The position numbers and the translations under genes are program-made. A stretch of 56,702 bases of DNA, taken from the IMG/VR virus record IMGVR_UViG_3300049846_000236, positions 1-56,702 of that record; one strand, written 5' to 3'. Each line of letters opens with the position of its first letter. Position 1 is the first letter of the stretch. This document shows, piece after piece, positions 1-8,227 of this stretch. The stretch is from a virus. A model generated the notes under the pieces. The model ran no database searches. It was not told where the DNA came from and worked only from the letters and a program-made list of their open reading frames with translations.

Positions 1-1465
1 AGTCCTCGAACGAGTCCACCGTCTTAAGTGCCTTGTTTACCTCACCCAGCGGAACGTGGAACACTCTAGCGGTATCGCGCAACACACCCTTATCCTTGAA
101 GTATGAATAGGTGGCGATGCTGGCTACATTCTTAAACTTCCGTGCCAGATATTCCTTTACCTCTCCGCGACGGGTGTCCTGAAAATCGGTGTCAATATCT
201 GGGAAGTCGTTACGCTCCTCGTTGATGAACCTCGCAAAGAGCAGGCCGTACTTGATTGGGTCAACCTGTGTAATACCTAGTAGGTAGCACACCAGGCTTC
301 CTGCCGCGCTACCGCGCCCAGGACCAACGAGAATCCCCTTGCTGTTCGCCCACTTGATCATATCGGCTTCGATCAGGAAGTAAGACGAGAACCTCTTGTT
401 CTTGATTACCTCCAACTCGATGCCAAGACGCTTGACATATTCCTCGTTCTTGTCCAGCCCACGCTTTTTCATAGCAGCGTTGCACATAGATACGAGCCTG
501 TCATCAGGGTCGGTCTTTGGCACAGGCAGCAATTCTAGATTCTTATTGTAGTCGTAGTCCCCAACCTCATCAGCAATTGCCACTGTGTTCTCGAAGATAT
601 CCTCACGAGTAATTCCCTGCTCTGCCAGAGTCTTGGCCGCATCCATTCGTGACTGAATAAACACGTCAATCTCAGCGAATGAAATGGGGCGGTCAGGGTA
701 CAGGTAGTTGTATCTCTCGAATACGTCCTTGATTTCCTTAGACTTGGCGTAGGTGGCACCGTCAGCCAACTTCGGCTTCGTGGACAGAATCAGGAGCGCC
801 TCTTCTACGGCCCTCTGGTCCTCTGTGGCAAAGTGGCAGTCGCTCGTGACTACCGGCTTCACACTGTAAAGGTCTGCCAATTCTAGAAGCGTGTGATTCA
901 ATTCGGCAGGGTTATGTGGCTGAATCTCCACATAAAAGTTCTGATCGAAGTTATCCTTGAACCAGCGCATCCACCTGTGAGCGTTGTCCATATCTCCGCG
1001 CTCGATAGCCTTGGATACAATTCCATTCATGCATCCAGACAGCACAATAAGGCCGTCAGCATTCTCTGAGAGAACCTCGGCGTCAATTCGTGGCTTGCGA
1101 TAAAATCCTTCCGTCCAGGCAACCTCTGACAACCTATTCATATTTGCCAGACCCTTCTGATTCTTGGCTAGAAGGATAATGTGATTGAATACCTGGGTAT
1201 TGTCGTCGCGGTTCTTGACAGCGCGACGGTCGAAACGGTCTGTCTCAGAAATGTATGCCTCGACTCCGAGGATTGGCTTTAGGCCTGCTTCCTTAGCGGC
1301 CTCCTGTGCCTCTCTGTGGACCGACAGCGTTCCGTGGTCTGTGAATGCTAGGGCGTGGTGGCCGATACTCTTGGCGGCGTCCAGCAACTCTGCTGGCGTA
1401 CACAGCCCGTCCATAAGTGAATACTGCGAATGGCAGTGAAGATGTACAAAATCTCCTGCGTACAA
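1..1465 (-). CDS. dnaE: DNA polymerase III alpha subunit (DnaE-like), C-terminus cut by window edge
   Basis: Replicative DNA polymerase of the C family. About 488 codons are present and the frame is open to the left edge. The N-terminus carries a PHP domain (HLHCHSQYSLMDG near residue 8, FTDHG near residue 45). The start of the polymerase core follows, with the glycine-rich GPGRGSAAGSLV motif and the acidic cluster NDFPDIDTDF that supplies catalytic aspartates in this family. I place the start at TTG 1465 because GAGGAG lies about 8 bases upstream and the PHP motif begins immediately after. The previous gene stops at 1467. The remaining fingers and C-terminal domains lie outside the window. 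It heads a replication block with SSB, primase and helicase. Confidence 0.93.
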   Translation of the reverse strand, partial: MYAGDFVHLHCHSQYSLMDGLCTPAELLDAAKSIGHHALAFTDHGTLSVHREAQEAAKEAGLKPILGVEAYISETDRFDRRAVKNRDDNTQVFNHIILLAKNQKGLANMNRLSEVAWTEGFYRKPRIDAEVLSENADGLIVLSGCMNGIVSKAIERGDMDNAHRWMRWFKDNFDQNFYVEIQPHNPAELNHTLLELADLYSVKPVVTSDCHFATEDQRAVEEALLILSTKPKLADGATYAKSKEIKDVFERYNYLYPDRPISFAEIDVFIQSRMDAAKTLAEQGITREDIFENTVAIADEVGDYDYNKNLELLPVPKTDPDDRLVSMCNAAMKKRGLDKNEEYVKRLGIELEVIKNKRFSSYFLIEADMIKWANSKGILVGPGRGSAAGSLVCYLLGITQVDPIKYGLLFARFINEERNDFPDIDTDFQDTRRGEVKEYLARKFKNVASIATYSYFKDKGVLRDTARVFHVPLGEVNKALKTVDSFED

Positions 1466-1466
1466 A

Positions 1467-1625
1467 CTAATCTCTCCTCAATATTGCGATTACCGCAATC
1501 GTAGTGAGTCCCGTTACTCCAACAACGACATACGGGATCTCGATAACTAAGTATCCTATTAAAACTACTAGTGCAAATAGTACCAGAAGTGTGAATGCAC
1601 CAGCAAGTATCTTTTCAAAGAACAT
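1467..1625 (-). CDS. small two-helix membrane protein
   Basis: A 52-residue protein of unknown function. It begins MFFEKILAGAF and consists almost entirely of two hydrophobic segments (about residues 7-28 and 31-48) joined by a short EIP turn, ending in LRRD. An ATG at 1625 with AGGAGAT five bases upstream is preferred over a longer frame that would start inside the upstream hairpin. It lies between the SSB gene and the polymerase gene and stops one base before the polymerase start, so the two are probably translationally coupled. No family recognised. Confidence 0.7.
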   Translation of the reverse strand: MFFEKILAGAFTLLVLFALVVLIGYLVIEIPYVVVGVTGLTTIAVIAILRRD

Positions 1626-1642
1626 AATATCTCCTAATGAGT

Positions 1643-1666
1643 GAGGGGCCGGTTTCCCGGCCCCTC
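1643..1666 (-). terminator. GC-rich hairpin after the SSB gene
   Basis: A perfect 10-bp stem (GAGGGGCCGG paired with its complement) closes a 4-base loop just downstream of the SSB stop. No T-tract follows on the minus strand, so it may be a weak or factor-dependent terminator, or a hairpin stabilising the 3' end of the SSB message, rather than a classical intrinsic terminator. Confidence 0.5.
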
Positions 1667-1672
1667 CCCCAA

Positions 1673-2362
1673 TTACCAAGCGATATCTGTGGTATCCTCT
1701 GAGGAACCTGAGTCCTCTTCCTTCTCCATGCCGTAGAACTTGGCCTGCTCCTCGTAAGGAACGCTGCGGGTGCAGATAGCCTCTAGGTCATAGAGTTCGT
1801 AGTGGCTCACATCTTCGTCATCCTTATTTGGTAGAACCACAAGGCTGTACGAGGTGTTGTTGAAGCCTCCACCGTTCCTCTTGATACGGAACTGGTTTTC
1901 AGTGATACCGCCGTACTCATTGGAAATCTCAATAAGAGTCGGGGTGATCGACTTCGGGCCAATGCCCTGGCGCAGAATGGCAACATACGGGTCACCGTCA
2001 ACCGGCGTTACAAGAACGTTGGCGTACAGGCTCGTCTTGCCGTACCACGAATTCGAGCGCTCTTCCTTAGGAAGAGCGTTGTCCTTCCTGTTCATTTCAC
2101 ATGCGAAGCACTTACCCTCATCTGCTGTGCAGAGAGCCTTTGTGCGGAAATCTCCTGGTGCGGAGTGCTCGATGGCAACTAGAACGCTGCCCTTCTCCGG
2201 ATTGAATGATGCTGAATTCTCATCAAACTCTTGGAGGAACCTTACCTTGGCCGATTGGCCATCTTCCAACTTAAACCACTTTGCCCTCGGAGTGTCATCC
2301 GAGTCCTTGTTGCTCTTGTCAACCAACTTCGAAATTGCGTCAATACCTTTTACTAATCCCAT
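1673..2362 (-). CDS. single-stranded DNA-binding protein (gp32-like)
   Basis: A 229-residue protein that probably coats single-stranded DNA at the phage replication fork. It has a basic N-terminal part (AKWFKLEDGQSAKVRFL), a cysteine cluster CTADEGKCFAC around residue 80 like the zinc site of T4 gp32-type proteins, a beta-rich core, and a strongly acidic C-terminal tail (KEEDSGSSEDTTDIAW) of the kind that recruits partner proteins in SSBs. ATG 2362 follows AGGAGAT. It lies between primase and polymerase genes, which supports the role. It has its own promoter, so it can be expressed above its neighbours. Confidence 0.82.
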   Translation of the reverse strand: MGLVKGIDAISKLVDKSNKDSDDTPRAKWFKLEDGQSAKVRFLQEFDENSASFNPEKGSVLVAIEHSAPGDFRTKALCTADEGKCFACEMNRKDNALPKEERSNSWYGKTSLYANVLVTPVDGDPYVAILRQGIGPKSITPTLIEISNEYGGITENQFRIKRNGGGFNNTSYSLVVLPNKDDEDVSHYELYDLEAICTRSVPYEEQAKFYGMEKEEDSGSSEDTTDIAW

Positions 2363-2417
2363 TTTATTATTATCTCCTAGTTATGTAGTTGGGCGCATTA
2401 GTGGCCCTGTAGATACT

Positions 2418-2426
2418 ATTATACCA
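2418..2426 (-). promoter_or_regulatory. extended -10 promoter for the SSB gene
   Basis: Reading the minus strand, TGGTATAAT is a perfect -10 hexamer with the TGn extension. The -35 region is weak. The predicted start near 2411 would give a leader of about 49 bases before the SSB ATG. It overlaps the last codons of the primase gene. Confidence 0.65.
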
Positions 2427-3438
2427 TTGATCCAGCATACTCAAAATGGGAAATAGCATTGTTGATGCACTGTGCTACTGCCTCTTCACCGTGTGATTCG
2501 AGTATGTCTGTAGCGTCCTTTAAGTCACCGGGGTATGTCTGCTTCCAACTGTATTGGGCCAGCAGAATCTCTTTGTGCCTACCTAGACGCTTAATCATTT
2601 TCTCGATGTATGCCTTACCAGCAACATCGTAATCTCTGTTGTCAACGAACAGGATAATCCTGTCAAAGTACCTGGCGAGCAGGTTATACTTCTCGTCTGA
2701 CATTGCCGTTCCAAGGCAGGCCACCACGTTTGGGAAGCCTGACTGGTACACCGACATTGCATCAAACGATGACTCGACAACGATCACTGTCGAACCGATG
2801 CGCTTAGCCCGGTGTAGGTTAAAGAAAACTTTTGAGGTTGGCAGGCCGACACTGTTCTTGAATGCCTTGCCAGTAATCGACCTACCAACCACCCCAACAG
2901 GGATGCCATTTGCTGAATGAACCGGGACTGCAACCATATTACGCTTAGCGGAATATCCGATCTTAAACTTCTCTACGGTGTCATCCGTGAATCCTCTACC
3001 ATTCATGTAAACCATACCGGGGTTGCCGGGGACTAAAATGTCCTTGTGCATCCTGTCGAGGGTTTCCTGACTAAATTCTGTGAACTCGGGTGTGTCAGAC
3101 AGAACGATAGTCAGGTCTTCCTCGAAATTATCCTGCTCGGAAGGGCTGTGGTTCAGGATAAACCTTGTGGCCTCGAAAGCGTTTCTACCCGTTACCTTAC
3201 CTACAAGGTCGAGCAGCGTACCGGATGCGCCACATGCAGCGTTGAAACAAATATATCCGTCCTTGGTCTTGGACACGCTCATGCTTGGCGTGTTCCTATT
3301 GCCGTGAATAGGACAGAAGCAGAGAAAATCGTGGCCAGTCTCGGTGACAATCGTGACACCAATATCCCGAAGGATCGCCTTTACTTGGCGTTCGGAGTAT
3401 TTTTTGGTATCAGTTTGCTCCCGCTGAAACCTTCCCAT
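2419..3438 (-). CDS. DNA primase (zinc-binding and TOPRIM domains)
   Basis: Makes RNA primers for phage replication. The N-terminus has a CHC2-type zinc motif, with CPIH at residues 42-45 and two more cysteines at 64 and 69 (CFNAAC, spacing wider than the usual CxxC). A TOPRIM domain follows, with the catalytic glutamate in IVVESSFDAM and the metal-binding aspartates in FVDNRDYD. At 339 residues it is shorter than bacterial DnaG and lacks an obvious helicase-interaction domain. I choose ATG 3438 (AGGG upstream) over an in-frame start at 3495, which lacks a ribosome-binding site; even so it overlaps the upstream gene by 58 bases. Downstream lies the SSB gene. Confidence 0.88.
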   Translation of the reverse strand: MGRFQREQTDTKKYSERQVKAILRDIGVTIVTETGHDFLCFCPIHGNRNTPSMSVSKTKDGYICFNAACGASGTLLDLVGKVTGRNAFEATRFILNHSPSEQDNFEEDLTIVLSDTPEFTEFSQETLDRMHKDILVPGNPGMVYMNGRGFTDDTVEKFKIGYSAKRNMVAVPVHSANGIPVGVVGRSITGKAFKNSVGLPTSKVFFNLHRAKRIGSTVIVVESSFDAMSVYQSGFPNVVACLGTAMSDEKYNLLARYFDRIILFVDNRDYDVAGKAYIEKMIKRLGRHKEILLAQYSWKQTYPGDLKDATDILESHGEEAVAQCINNAISHFEYAGSMV

Positions 3439-3677
3439 TGATATGCCCTTTTCTTCCCTAAATAGATTCCATAGACAGAGAGGGCAAACAGCCATCTGTC
3501 GTTATCAGCATCGTACTCTGTCGCCCATTGTGTGTCAAGATCCAATACCGGGACGTATCCCTTGGACCTCAAATCATGCACAAGCAGGGACTCATACTGA
3601 GCCCTTATGCGGGGAATGTCTGAGTCTTGCCTCAGAACCCCGTCGATACTGAACTTGCTGATGTTCTTATGTTTCAT
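3381..3677 (-). CDS. conserved-looking phage protein of unknown function between helicase and primase
   Basis: A 98-residue hydrophilic protein rich in charged and aromatic residues. It has no cysteine cluster, membrane segment or catalytic motif I recognise. It lies 23 bases after the helicase stop and overlaps the primase start, so it belongs to the replication operon. No clear ribosome-binding site precedes its ATG. Its position suggests a replication accessory role, but the sequence does not show one. Confidence 0.65.
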   Translation of the reverse strand: MKHKNISKFSIDGVLRQDSDIPRIRAQYESLLVHDLRSKGYVPVLDLDTQWATEYDADNDRWLFALSVYGIYLGKKRAYQWEGFSGSKLIPKNTPNAK

Positions 3678-3700
3678 TCAGGCATAATTCTGTAGGGGAG

Positions 3701-4930
3701 TTAATCGATTTCCTCGAAACTCTCCTCAATTATACCCTCATTCAGATTAACATTCAAATATACGTTGAACTCTGTTCCGTGCCTATTCTTGCGGGACACC
3801 ACCTCAATAATGTCGGTGTCCTGGTGTCTGTGGACAGACATAGCCATATCAGCATCATATTCGATTGCCTTTGACCAGGCCACCTGGCTCAGAAGCGGCG
3901 GGGTATCCTGGGTGTTGGTGTCATCCATAGTCACAGCAGAGATAGCCATGACGGGAATATTATTCCTCGTGGCCATCAACTTCAATTCTCTGGACAGGTT
4001 CATCATCCTAGGCGTCAGACTCTCAGACATTCTATTGTCCGAAAGCAACTGCATATAGTCACAGACCACTAGATCGGGCTTGTGCTGGTCAATCTTGGAC
4101 TGAATAACCGCAGGGGTGATCTCGCCCTCACCGGACGCATTGGACACGATTGGGAAACTCTGTCGATCCTCTAGAGTTTTCTTAGCCCAATTCCTGAACT
4201 CGTCAGGGTCCACATCACCCTTCTGAAAATCTGACACCCGGAACAAACCGGACGCCATAAGCGCATAGATCCTGTTACGCATATCGTCTGCGCTCATCTC
4301 AGCGGACACGATCATGGGCTTGAATCCCTGCTGCCAGGCCTTGACCGCCAGGTAAGCGGTGAACCACGTCTTACCCCTCGACGGATACCCGATCACTACA
4401 ATGTAGTGACCAGGAGCCATTCCGGTGGGGTAGGACAAATCAATGGAGTCGAAGCCGGTCTTGATACCAGGAGAACCTCCCATTTCCAGAGAGCGCTTCC
4501 TGACCGCCTCCATGTGGACCTCTGCCTCTTTCCAGTCAGTCAGGTCCATATCCTTGATAGCGTGAGTGTGCTTGGCAATATCTGAAAGGTCAGCCTCAAG
4601 ATTGGTAATGACCTTCTCGACTGGATTGCTCTTAAGCCTCTGCCCAGCCTTCATCAGCGCGTCCCTGAGACGTGCGCTGGCATAGTCGTTCTTTAGGTTA
4701 TCCAGATAATACTGGGTCGGTGATGTTACCGGAACCGCATCAAAATCCCTGAACTTGTCCTGCAACTGGTCAATCGAGGGAACCTCACGATACTTATTCC
4801 AGTGGTCTTTGATCTCTTCCCATACGTCGCCGTGTGACTCAAATAGTCTGTCTACATCTGCATCTACGATAAGTGTGCCAATATCCTTGTTCTCGCACAG
4901 CGCGGAGATAACTGCTGCTTCGTTGTTAAT
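3701..4930 (-). CDS. replicative DNA helicase (DnaB-like), non-standard start
   Basis: RecA-fold ATPase that unwinds DNA at the fork. The Walker A motif GYPSRGKT is at residues 181-188, Walker B in VVCDYMQLL near residue 285, and a C-terminal SRKNRHG segment resembles the arginine-finger region. The first standard start in frame is TTG 4765, which would remove most of the N-terminal domain. The frame is open further upstream and encodes a DnaB-like N-terminal domain (NNEAAVISALCE, then DVDRLFESHGD). No ATG, GTG or TTG lies in that stretch. An ATT at 4930 sits 9 bases after GGAGG and overlaps the TAA of the preceding gene; I use it as start (409 residues). A +1 slip on the AAAAA run could instead fuse the two frames. 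Confidence 0.85.
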   Translation of the reverse strand: MNNEAAVISALCENKDIGTLIVDADVDRLFESHGDVWEEIKDHWNKYREVPSIDQLQDKFRDFDAVPVTSPTQYYLDNLKNDYASARLRDALMKAGQRLKSNPVEKVITNLEADLSDIAKHTHAIKDMDLTDWKEAEVHMEAVRKRSLEMGGSPGIKTGFDSIDLSYPTGMAPGHYIVVIGYPSRGKTWFTAYLAVKAWQQGFKPMIVSAEMSADDMRNRIYALMASGLFRVSDFQKGDVDPDEFRNWAKKTLEDRQSFPIVSNASGEGEITPAVIQSKIDQHKPDLVVCDYMQLLSDNRMSESLTPRMMNLSRELKLMATRNNIPVMAISAVTMDDTNTQDTPPLLSQVAWSKAIEYDADMAMSVHRHQDTDIIEVVSRKNRHGTEFNVYLNVNLNEGIIEESFEEID

Positions 4931-5270
4931 TTTTCTGCTCCTCCACTCTTCTCTTCGTGTTCCTCAACAGTGTAGCACGACGCTCTTTGTCAGCCGTGAT
5001 GATGGTTAAATTGTTATCTAACTTATCAAAGTTCTTGTAGAAGAACTCTAGGGAGTGGTCAGTCTTGGTGCGGAAGTAGTATTCCAACACCTCACCGGCG
5101 CGTTCAGCGCCGAGACTATCAACCACGTCAGCCATACCCCACTTAGCAGAGTACCTATTTACTACCGGCTTCCTGCCATGCACCTCCCTATATAGGGCGA
5201 TGTACCTAGAAATCAAAATGTACGCTAGGCGGTGCTTCTCTTTATCGCTTAGTTCTCTTAGGTCTGACAT
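4926..5270 (-). CDS. unknown replication-block protein upstream of helicase
   Basis: A 114-residue, largely helical and charged protein ending in a basic tail (RRATLLRNTKRRVEEQKN). No known domain recognised. Its last bases read AAA AAT TAA and overlap the presumed helicase start, so the two products are translationally coupled or fused by a frameshift. Position directly before DnaB would suit a helicase loader or accessory factor; that is inference only. Its start overlaps the end of the upstream gene. Confidence 0.7.
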   Translation of the reverse strand: MSDLRELSDKEKHRLAYILISRYIALYREVHGRKPVVNRYSAKWGMADVVDSLGAERAGEVLEYYFRTKTDHSLEFFYKNFDKLDNNLTIITADKERRATLLRNTKRRVEEQKN

Positions 5271-5496
5271 AAATCTCTTCCACCTCTGCCTTAGTATTTT
5301 CCATCTTCTCCATCAACTTCGCCTGGACGTACTCGTAGATTCGCTCTACGGCCTCGTCTGTGGTTTCCTCGGCGCGAACATGGTCCGTCAGACCAATACT
5401 AACATTGACAGAATTATAGTTCCAAGTCGATTTGAAACTAAGGTTTATCTCAACCTTCGGGGGAGTTGGTGGAGGGCTCAGCCTCTTCTTTTCCAT
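5242..5496 (-). CDS. small phage protein of unknown function
   Basis: 84 residues, starting MEKKRLSPPPTPPKVEINLS. A proline-rich N-terminus leads into a beta-like stretch and a charged helix (AVERIYEYVQAKLMEKMEN). ATG 5496 is supported by AGGAGGA seven bases upstream; a longer frame to 5595 has no such site. It overlaps the next gene by 29 bases. No family recognised. Confidence 0.68.
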   Translation of the reverse strand: MEKKRLSPPPTPPKVEINLSFKSTWNYNSVNVSIGLTDHVRAEETTDEAVERIYEYVQAKLMEKMENTKAEVEEIYVRPKRTKR

Positions 5497-5791
5497 GATT
5501 GTGTCCTCCTGTAAATCCGAATACTGCCTCTTGATCGTGCTTCCCAGCGAAGGTAGCAGCCTCTTCCTGATCACTATACACCAACTCGACCCCATGTGTC
5601 AAGAGTTGGTTTCCAATCTCTGCCCAGGCATTCGCAATCTCTATCATCTGAGCAGACTCTTCGCGCTGCATGGCAAACTTTTGAGCATACGCAAGCGCAT
5701 CCATCGCTGACACATAGGCCAACGGAGCGTTGATATTTACTACTATCGACTCTTCCTCGTGAACATGCTTCTTTTTCTTTTTCTTTGCCAT
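5450..5791 (-). CDS. small phage protein with lysine-rich N-terminus
   Basis: 113 residues beginning MAKKKKKKHVHEEES. The middle is an alanine-rich helix, followed by a histidine/glycine stretch and an acidic tail (EEAEPSTNSPEG). The ATG overlaps the stop of the upstream gene (TAATG) with GGAAG upstream. No domain recognised; the lysine run could bind nucleic acid, which is a guess. Confidence 0.62.
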   Translation of the reverse strand: MAKKKKKKHVHEEESIVVNINAPLAYVSAMDALAYAQKFAMQREESAQMIEIANAWAEIGNQLLTHGVELVYSDQEEAATFAGKHDQEAVFGFTGGHNHGKEEAEPSTNSPEG

Positions 5792-6306
5792 TACCAATCT
5801 TCCGCTAGGTATACAGGGACAAACTCTCCGTCCTCTGTCCGGGCGTACAACTGCATATCATGCTTCACAGCAGCGCGAACATCAGACTTGCCAAGAACAT
5901 TCTTGGGCTTGATCAATCCATCCTTACGGGGGCGCCCCAGGTGCTTATTTGCCATGACCTCCTGAATCTGGAAGATATTTTCTTCCGAGAAGATCCTCCG
6001 CACCGGCCTACCGTCTACCTGAGAGTATAGCATACCGTCTGATTCTATCTCACCTGCCATTAGGTAGTTGTGAATCTGGCGGGTGGTACGGTTGACGATT
6101 TTGGACACCTGACCGATGGTGAAGCCGCGTGAAGCGTGCCGCCTTACATCTGACCATGCAAACATTCGCATGGTACTATCCTCTAGACATAAGGCGACCG
6201 CCTCATCACGAGCATAGATAACTCGAACAAGTTTATATAGTTTTCCGTCGATGAAGAAATATTTCCATTTCTTCTTCAACTTAACTACGCTTGGTCGCTT
6301 AGCCAA
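5791..6306 (-). CDS. helix-turn-helix DNA-binding protein (MerR/excisionase-like fold)
   Basis: A 171-residue putative regulator. The clearest element is a winged-helix style motif at about residues 63-82 (FTIGQVSKIVNRTTRQIHNY), followed by a turn and wing (MAGEIESDGMLYSQVDGRPV) as in MerR-like folds. The C-terminal part has basic residues (LGRPRKDGLIKPK). It starts at TTG 6306 immediately after the stop of the zinc-ribbon gene, with GAGGAG ten bases upstream. Its target is unknown; location at the head of the replication block makes a role in early gene control plausible. Confidence 0.72.
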   Translation of the reverse strand: MAKRPSVVKLKKKWKYFFIDGKLYKLVRVIYARDEAVALCLEDSTMRMFAWSDVRRHASRGFTIGQVSKIVNRTTRQIHNYLMAGEIESDGMLYSQVDGRPVRRIFSEENIFQIQEVMANKHLGRPRKDGLIKPKNVLGKSDVRAAVKHDMQLYARTEDGEFVPVYLAEDW

Positions 6307-6465
6307 CTATGCTTTGCTCCTCTCATAGAGCCATCGTCCAAACGGGTTGTCGTATTTACTGACGTACACTCTCTTGCCACACATGATGCAAAATACATCA
6401 ATTTTGTTAGCCTCAGAGAACATGGCGTCAACATACATACGACCACCACATTTCTTGCAGTGCAT
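6307..6465 (-). CDS. tiny zinc-ribbon protein
   Basis: A 52-residue protein with two CxxC pairs: MHCKKCGG at the N-terminus and CIMCGK near residue 26, the classic layout of a four-cysteine zinc ribbon. The C-terminal third contains DNPFGRWLYERSKA. Its ATG overlaps the TAA of the holin gene (TAATG) and its stop abuts the TTG of the regulator, so it is translated as part of that operon. Such ribbons usually bind nucleic acid or protein; the partner is unknown. Confidence 0.75.
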   Translation of the reverse strand: MHCKKCGGRMYVDAMFSEANKIDVFCIMCGKRVYVSKYDNPFGRWLYERSKA

Positions 6466-6761
6466 TACGCCTTCTTAATTGAGGTGGCGTTCTTGATAGC
6501 AGTGTCGAGGCCTGTCGGGTTGTAGAAGCCTGAGTACGCAGCAACAGCAGCAACGAAGATTGCAATGGCTGACGTTCCCCAAGTCTCTAGCGATAGTCCC
6601 TCAGCAGACTGAGCAGCAACCACGACACCAGTAATACCGGCGAGAACGGTGGCTACTACAGCGTTAACCTTAGAAGACCACCCCTGCTGCTTTACAAGAG
6701 CCGCTACAATCGGAAAGAAAACTCCGATAAAGGCGCTCACCTGTACTAGATTCTCATTCAT
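6465..6761 (-). CDS. putative holin
   Basis: A 98-residue membrane protein with three predicted helices (about residues 5-24, 31-50, 61-80) and a short lysine-rich C-terminus (KNATSIKKA), which matches actinophage holins in size and layout. It would form lesions in the cytoplasmic membrane at lysis. ATG 6761 is preceded by AGGAGGA. The identification rests on topology, and the gene is far from the peptidoglycan enzymes at 48159 and 52246, so another small-membrane role cannot be excluded. Confidence 0.6.
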   Translation of the reverse strand: MNENLVQVSAFIGVFFPIVAALVKQQGWSSKVNAVVATVLAGITGVVVAAQSAEGLSLETWGTSAIAIFVAAVAAYSGFYNPTGLDTAIKNATSIKKA

Positions 6762-6789
6762 TAATTTGTTTCCTCCTCTTTATATGTCA

Positions 6790-7548
6790 TTAGGCGGTGT
6801 ATTTCTTTCCACCCACAAAACAAATATACCCCTCATCAGTTTCTTTGATCGGAACTAGTTCAAGAAAATGTTGCCCACCTGAAATATATCCATAAAGAAA
6901 TCCCTGTTGCCAGTTCCTCTGATTGGAGTAATCTGCCTTCTCAACCTTCATCATGTGACCGATTTCATACCCTTCCAGGCGCTGACCGGTAATTTCGTAG
7001 GTCTTGAAGTAGTCCCCGAGCCTGTGCGAGTGGCCCCTGATCAGGGACACCCCCCAGGAGTCAATGTCTGCCTTCACGGATTCGCCGGAGTGCTTAGAAA
7101 CGGCTACGCCGTGGTGGACGTACATATCGTTAAACCTGTTGTAAGGAAGATCGCCATAGTAGTGAAACTCCACTCCATAGTCACTGTGCTTGTACAGTGT
7201 ATCAGGCGTGATCTGTCCTGCGAATTGCGGGGCATTGTCCTTGATAAACTTGTCGTGCCTAGTCCAGCCGTGGTTGCCGTCGAACAAATGGATATCTCCC
7301 TTAGGAGCAATACCTCTAATTGTTTCCAAGAACTCTCTCGTAGCCTTGGCACCGGCCTCATCCACGCTGATCATTTTCTCAGGCCCAACCGCCCAGCGAG
7401 AGGTACTGTCGGAGTCATCAAGGTCGCCCACAAGGTCAATCATGTGGGGCTTGAAGCCCTTTAGTACACTCAGCCAAAGGTTGACAGCCCTATCGTCCTG
7501 TAGTGGAAACTGAATGTCACTACAGGCCAGATATCTTAAATCCGACAT
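6790..7548 (-). CDS. calcineurin-like metallophosphoesterase
   Basis: A 252-residue enzyme with the ordered motifs of the metallophosphoesterase superfamily: a first motif CSDIQ (glutamine where histidine is usual), GDLDD near residue 41, GNHGW near residue 110, a histidine pair in VHHG, and a final GHSH near residue 190. It should hydrolyse phosphomonoesters or phosphodiesters using two metal ions. The natural substrate is unknown; related phage enzymes sit in DNA-metabolism or lysis neighbourhoods. It overlaps the end of the HNH gene by 13 bases. Confidence 0.85.
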   Translation of the reverse strand: MSDLRYLACSDIQFPLQDDRAVNLWLSVLKGFKPHMIDLVGDLDDSDSTSRWAVGPEKMISVDEAGAKATREFLETIRGIAPKGDIHLFDGNHGWTRHDKFIKDNAPQFAGQITPDTLYKHSDYGVEFHYYGDLPYNRFNDMYVHHGVAVSKHSGESVKADIDSWGVSLIRGHSHRLGDYFKTYEITGQRLEGYEIGHMMKVEKADYSNQRNWQQGFLYGYISGGQHFLELVPIKETDEGYICFVGGKKYTA

Positions 7549-7796
7549 TTATCTCCTTTTTGGAAGTTACATTCCGCGTGGGCCGACTGTACGTTATCGT
7601 AAGTGTGTGCGCCACCGATGGCCACTGGAACGATGTGATCCAGAGTTGCAGCCTTTGGGTGCGGTAGTCTAAGTGTACTATCAATCGGCTCATCGCACAA
7701 CTTGCAAATCCACCCATCCCGCTCAAACACCAGAAGCCGGTCAACCTTGTCCCCGCGCATATAAATGCGTCGTCTGCGTGGGGAATACTTTCTCAA
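7536..7796 (-). CDS. HNH endonuclease
   Basis: 86 residues with a complete HNH fold: a zinc-binding pair CKLC near residue 31, the catalytic DHIVPVAIGGAH segment, an asparagine in DNVQSAHAECN, and a closing KGDK. The N-terminus is very basic (RKYSPRRRR). The start is TTG 7796, overlapping the TGA of the upstream tail-region gene. Small phage HNH proteins often nick DNA during packaging or act as homing endonucleases; nothing here shows which applies. Confidence 0.85.
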   Translation of the reverse strand: MRKYSPRRRRIYMRGDKVDRLLVFERDGWICKLCDEPIDSTLRLPHPKAATLDHIVPVAIGGAHTYDNVQSAHAECNFQKGDKCRI

Positions 7797-8227
7797 GCGG
7801 TGGCTTTTGGTCCTACCAAGACGATAGACAGCCCCCTGAGGTCAATGTCTCCGGTTGTAGCACCGACCGACCTCACGCTCACTACCGCCCCATCGCCATC
7901 AAGTGACGAGATCGATGCCATAAGAGGCTTGTTTGCGATTGGTAGCACAGACATTGCTGGCTGCTTAGAAAATGACACAGGGAAGTTGACGCTAACGTTC
8001 TTGTCAGTTTCACCCTCACGAATTGTCATCGTGTCAAAAATTTTAATGAATCCTATAACCTGAACGTTGTCCCCATCTCTGGAGTCCTTACGCTGGTTGC
8101 CATCGGTTGACCGCCGAACCCAAAGTACCCTGGCAGTCTGATCCTTTAGTTCTTTCAGATACTCGATCATATCATTGAACGGATCAACACTTACAGGGGT
8201 ACCCTCATAGAAATCGCTCAGAGCCAT
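7793..8227 (-). CDS. putative tail-associated protein
   Basis: 144 residues. The C-terminal half is beta-rich with alternating hydrophobic residues (VNFPVSFSKQPAMSVLPI), the type of sandwich seen at the tips of phage fibres. No catalytic motif. It overlaps the preceding gene by one base and follows a series of tail-tip genes, so a role in host contact is likely, but the family was not recognised. Confidence 0.6.
   Translation of the reverse strand: MALSDFYEGTPVSVDPFNDMIEYLKELKDQTARVLWVRRSTDGNQRKDSRDGDNVQVIGFIKIFDTMTIREGETDKNVSVNFPVSFSKQPAMSVLPIANKPLMASISSLDGDGAVVSVRSVGATTGDIDLRGLSIVLVGPKATA

Noticed and set aside
1854-2456. 200-codon plus-strand frame opposite the SSB gene
   Set aside because: Antisense to a gene with clear domain motifs; no upstream ribosome-binding site.
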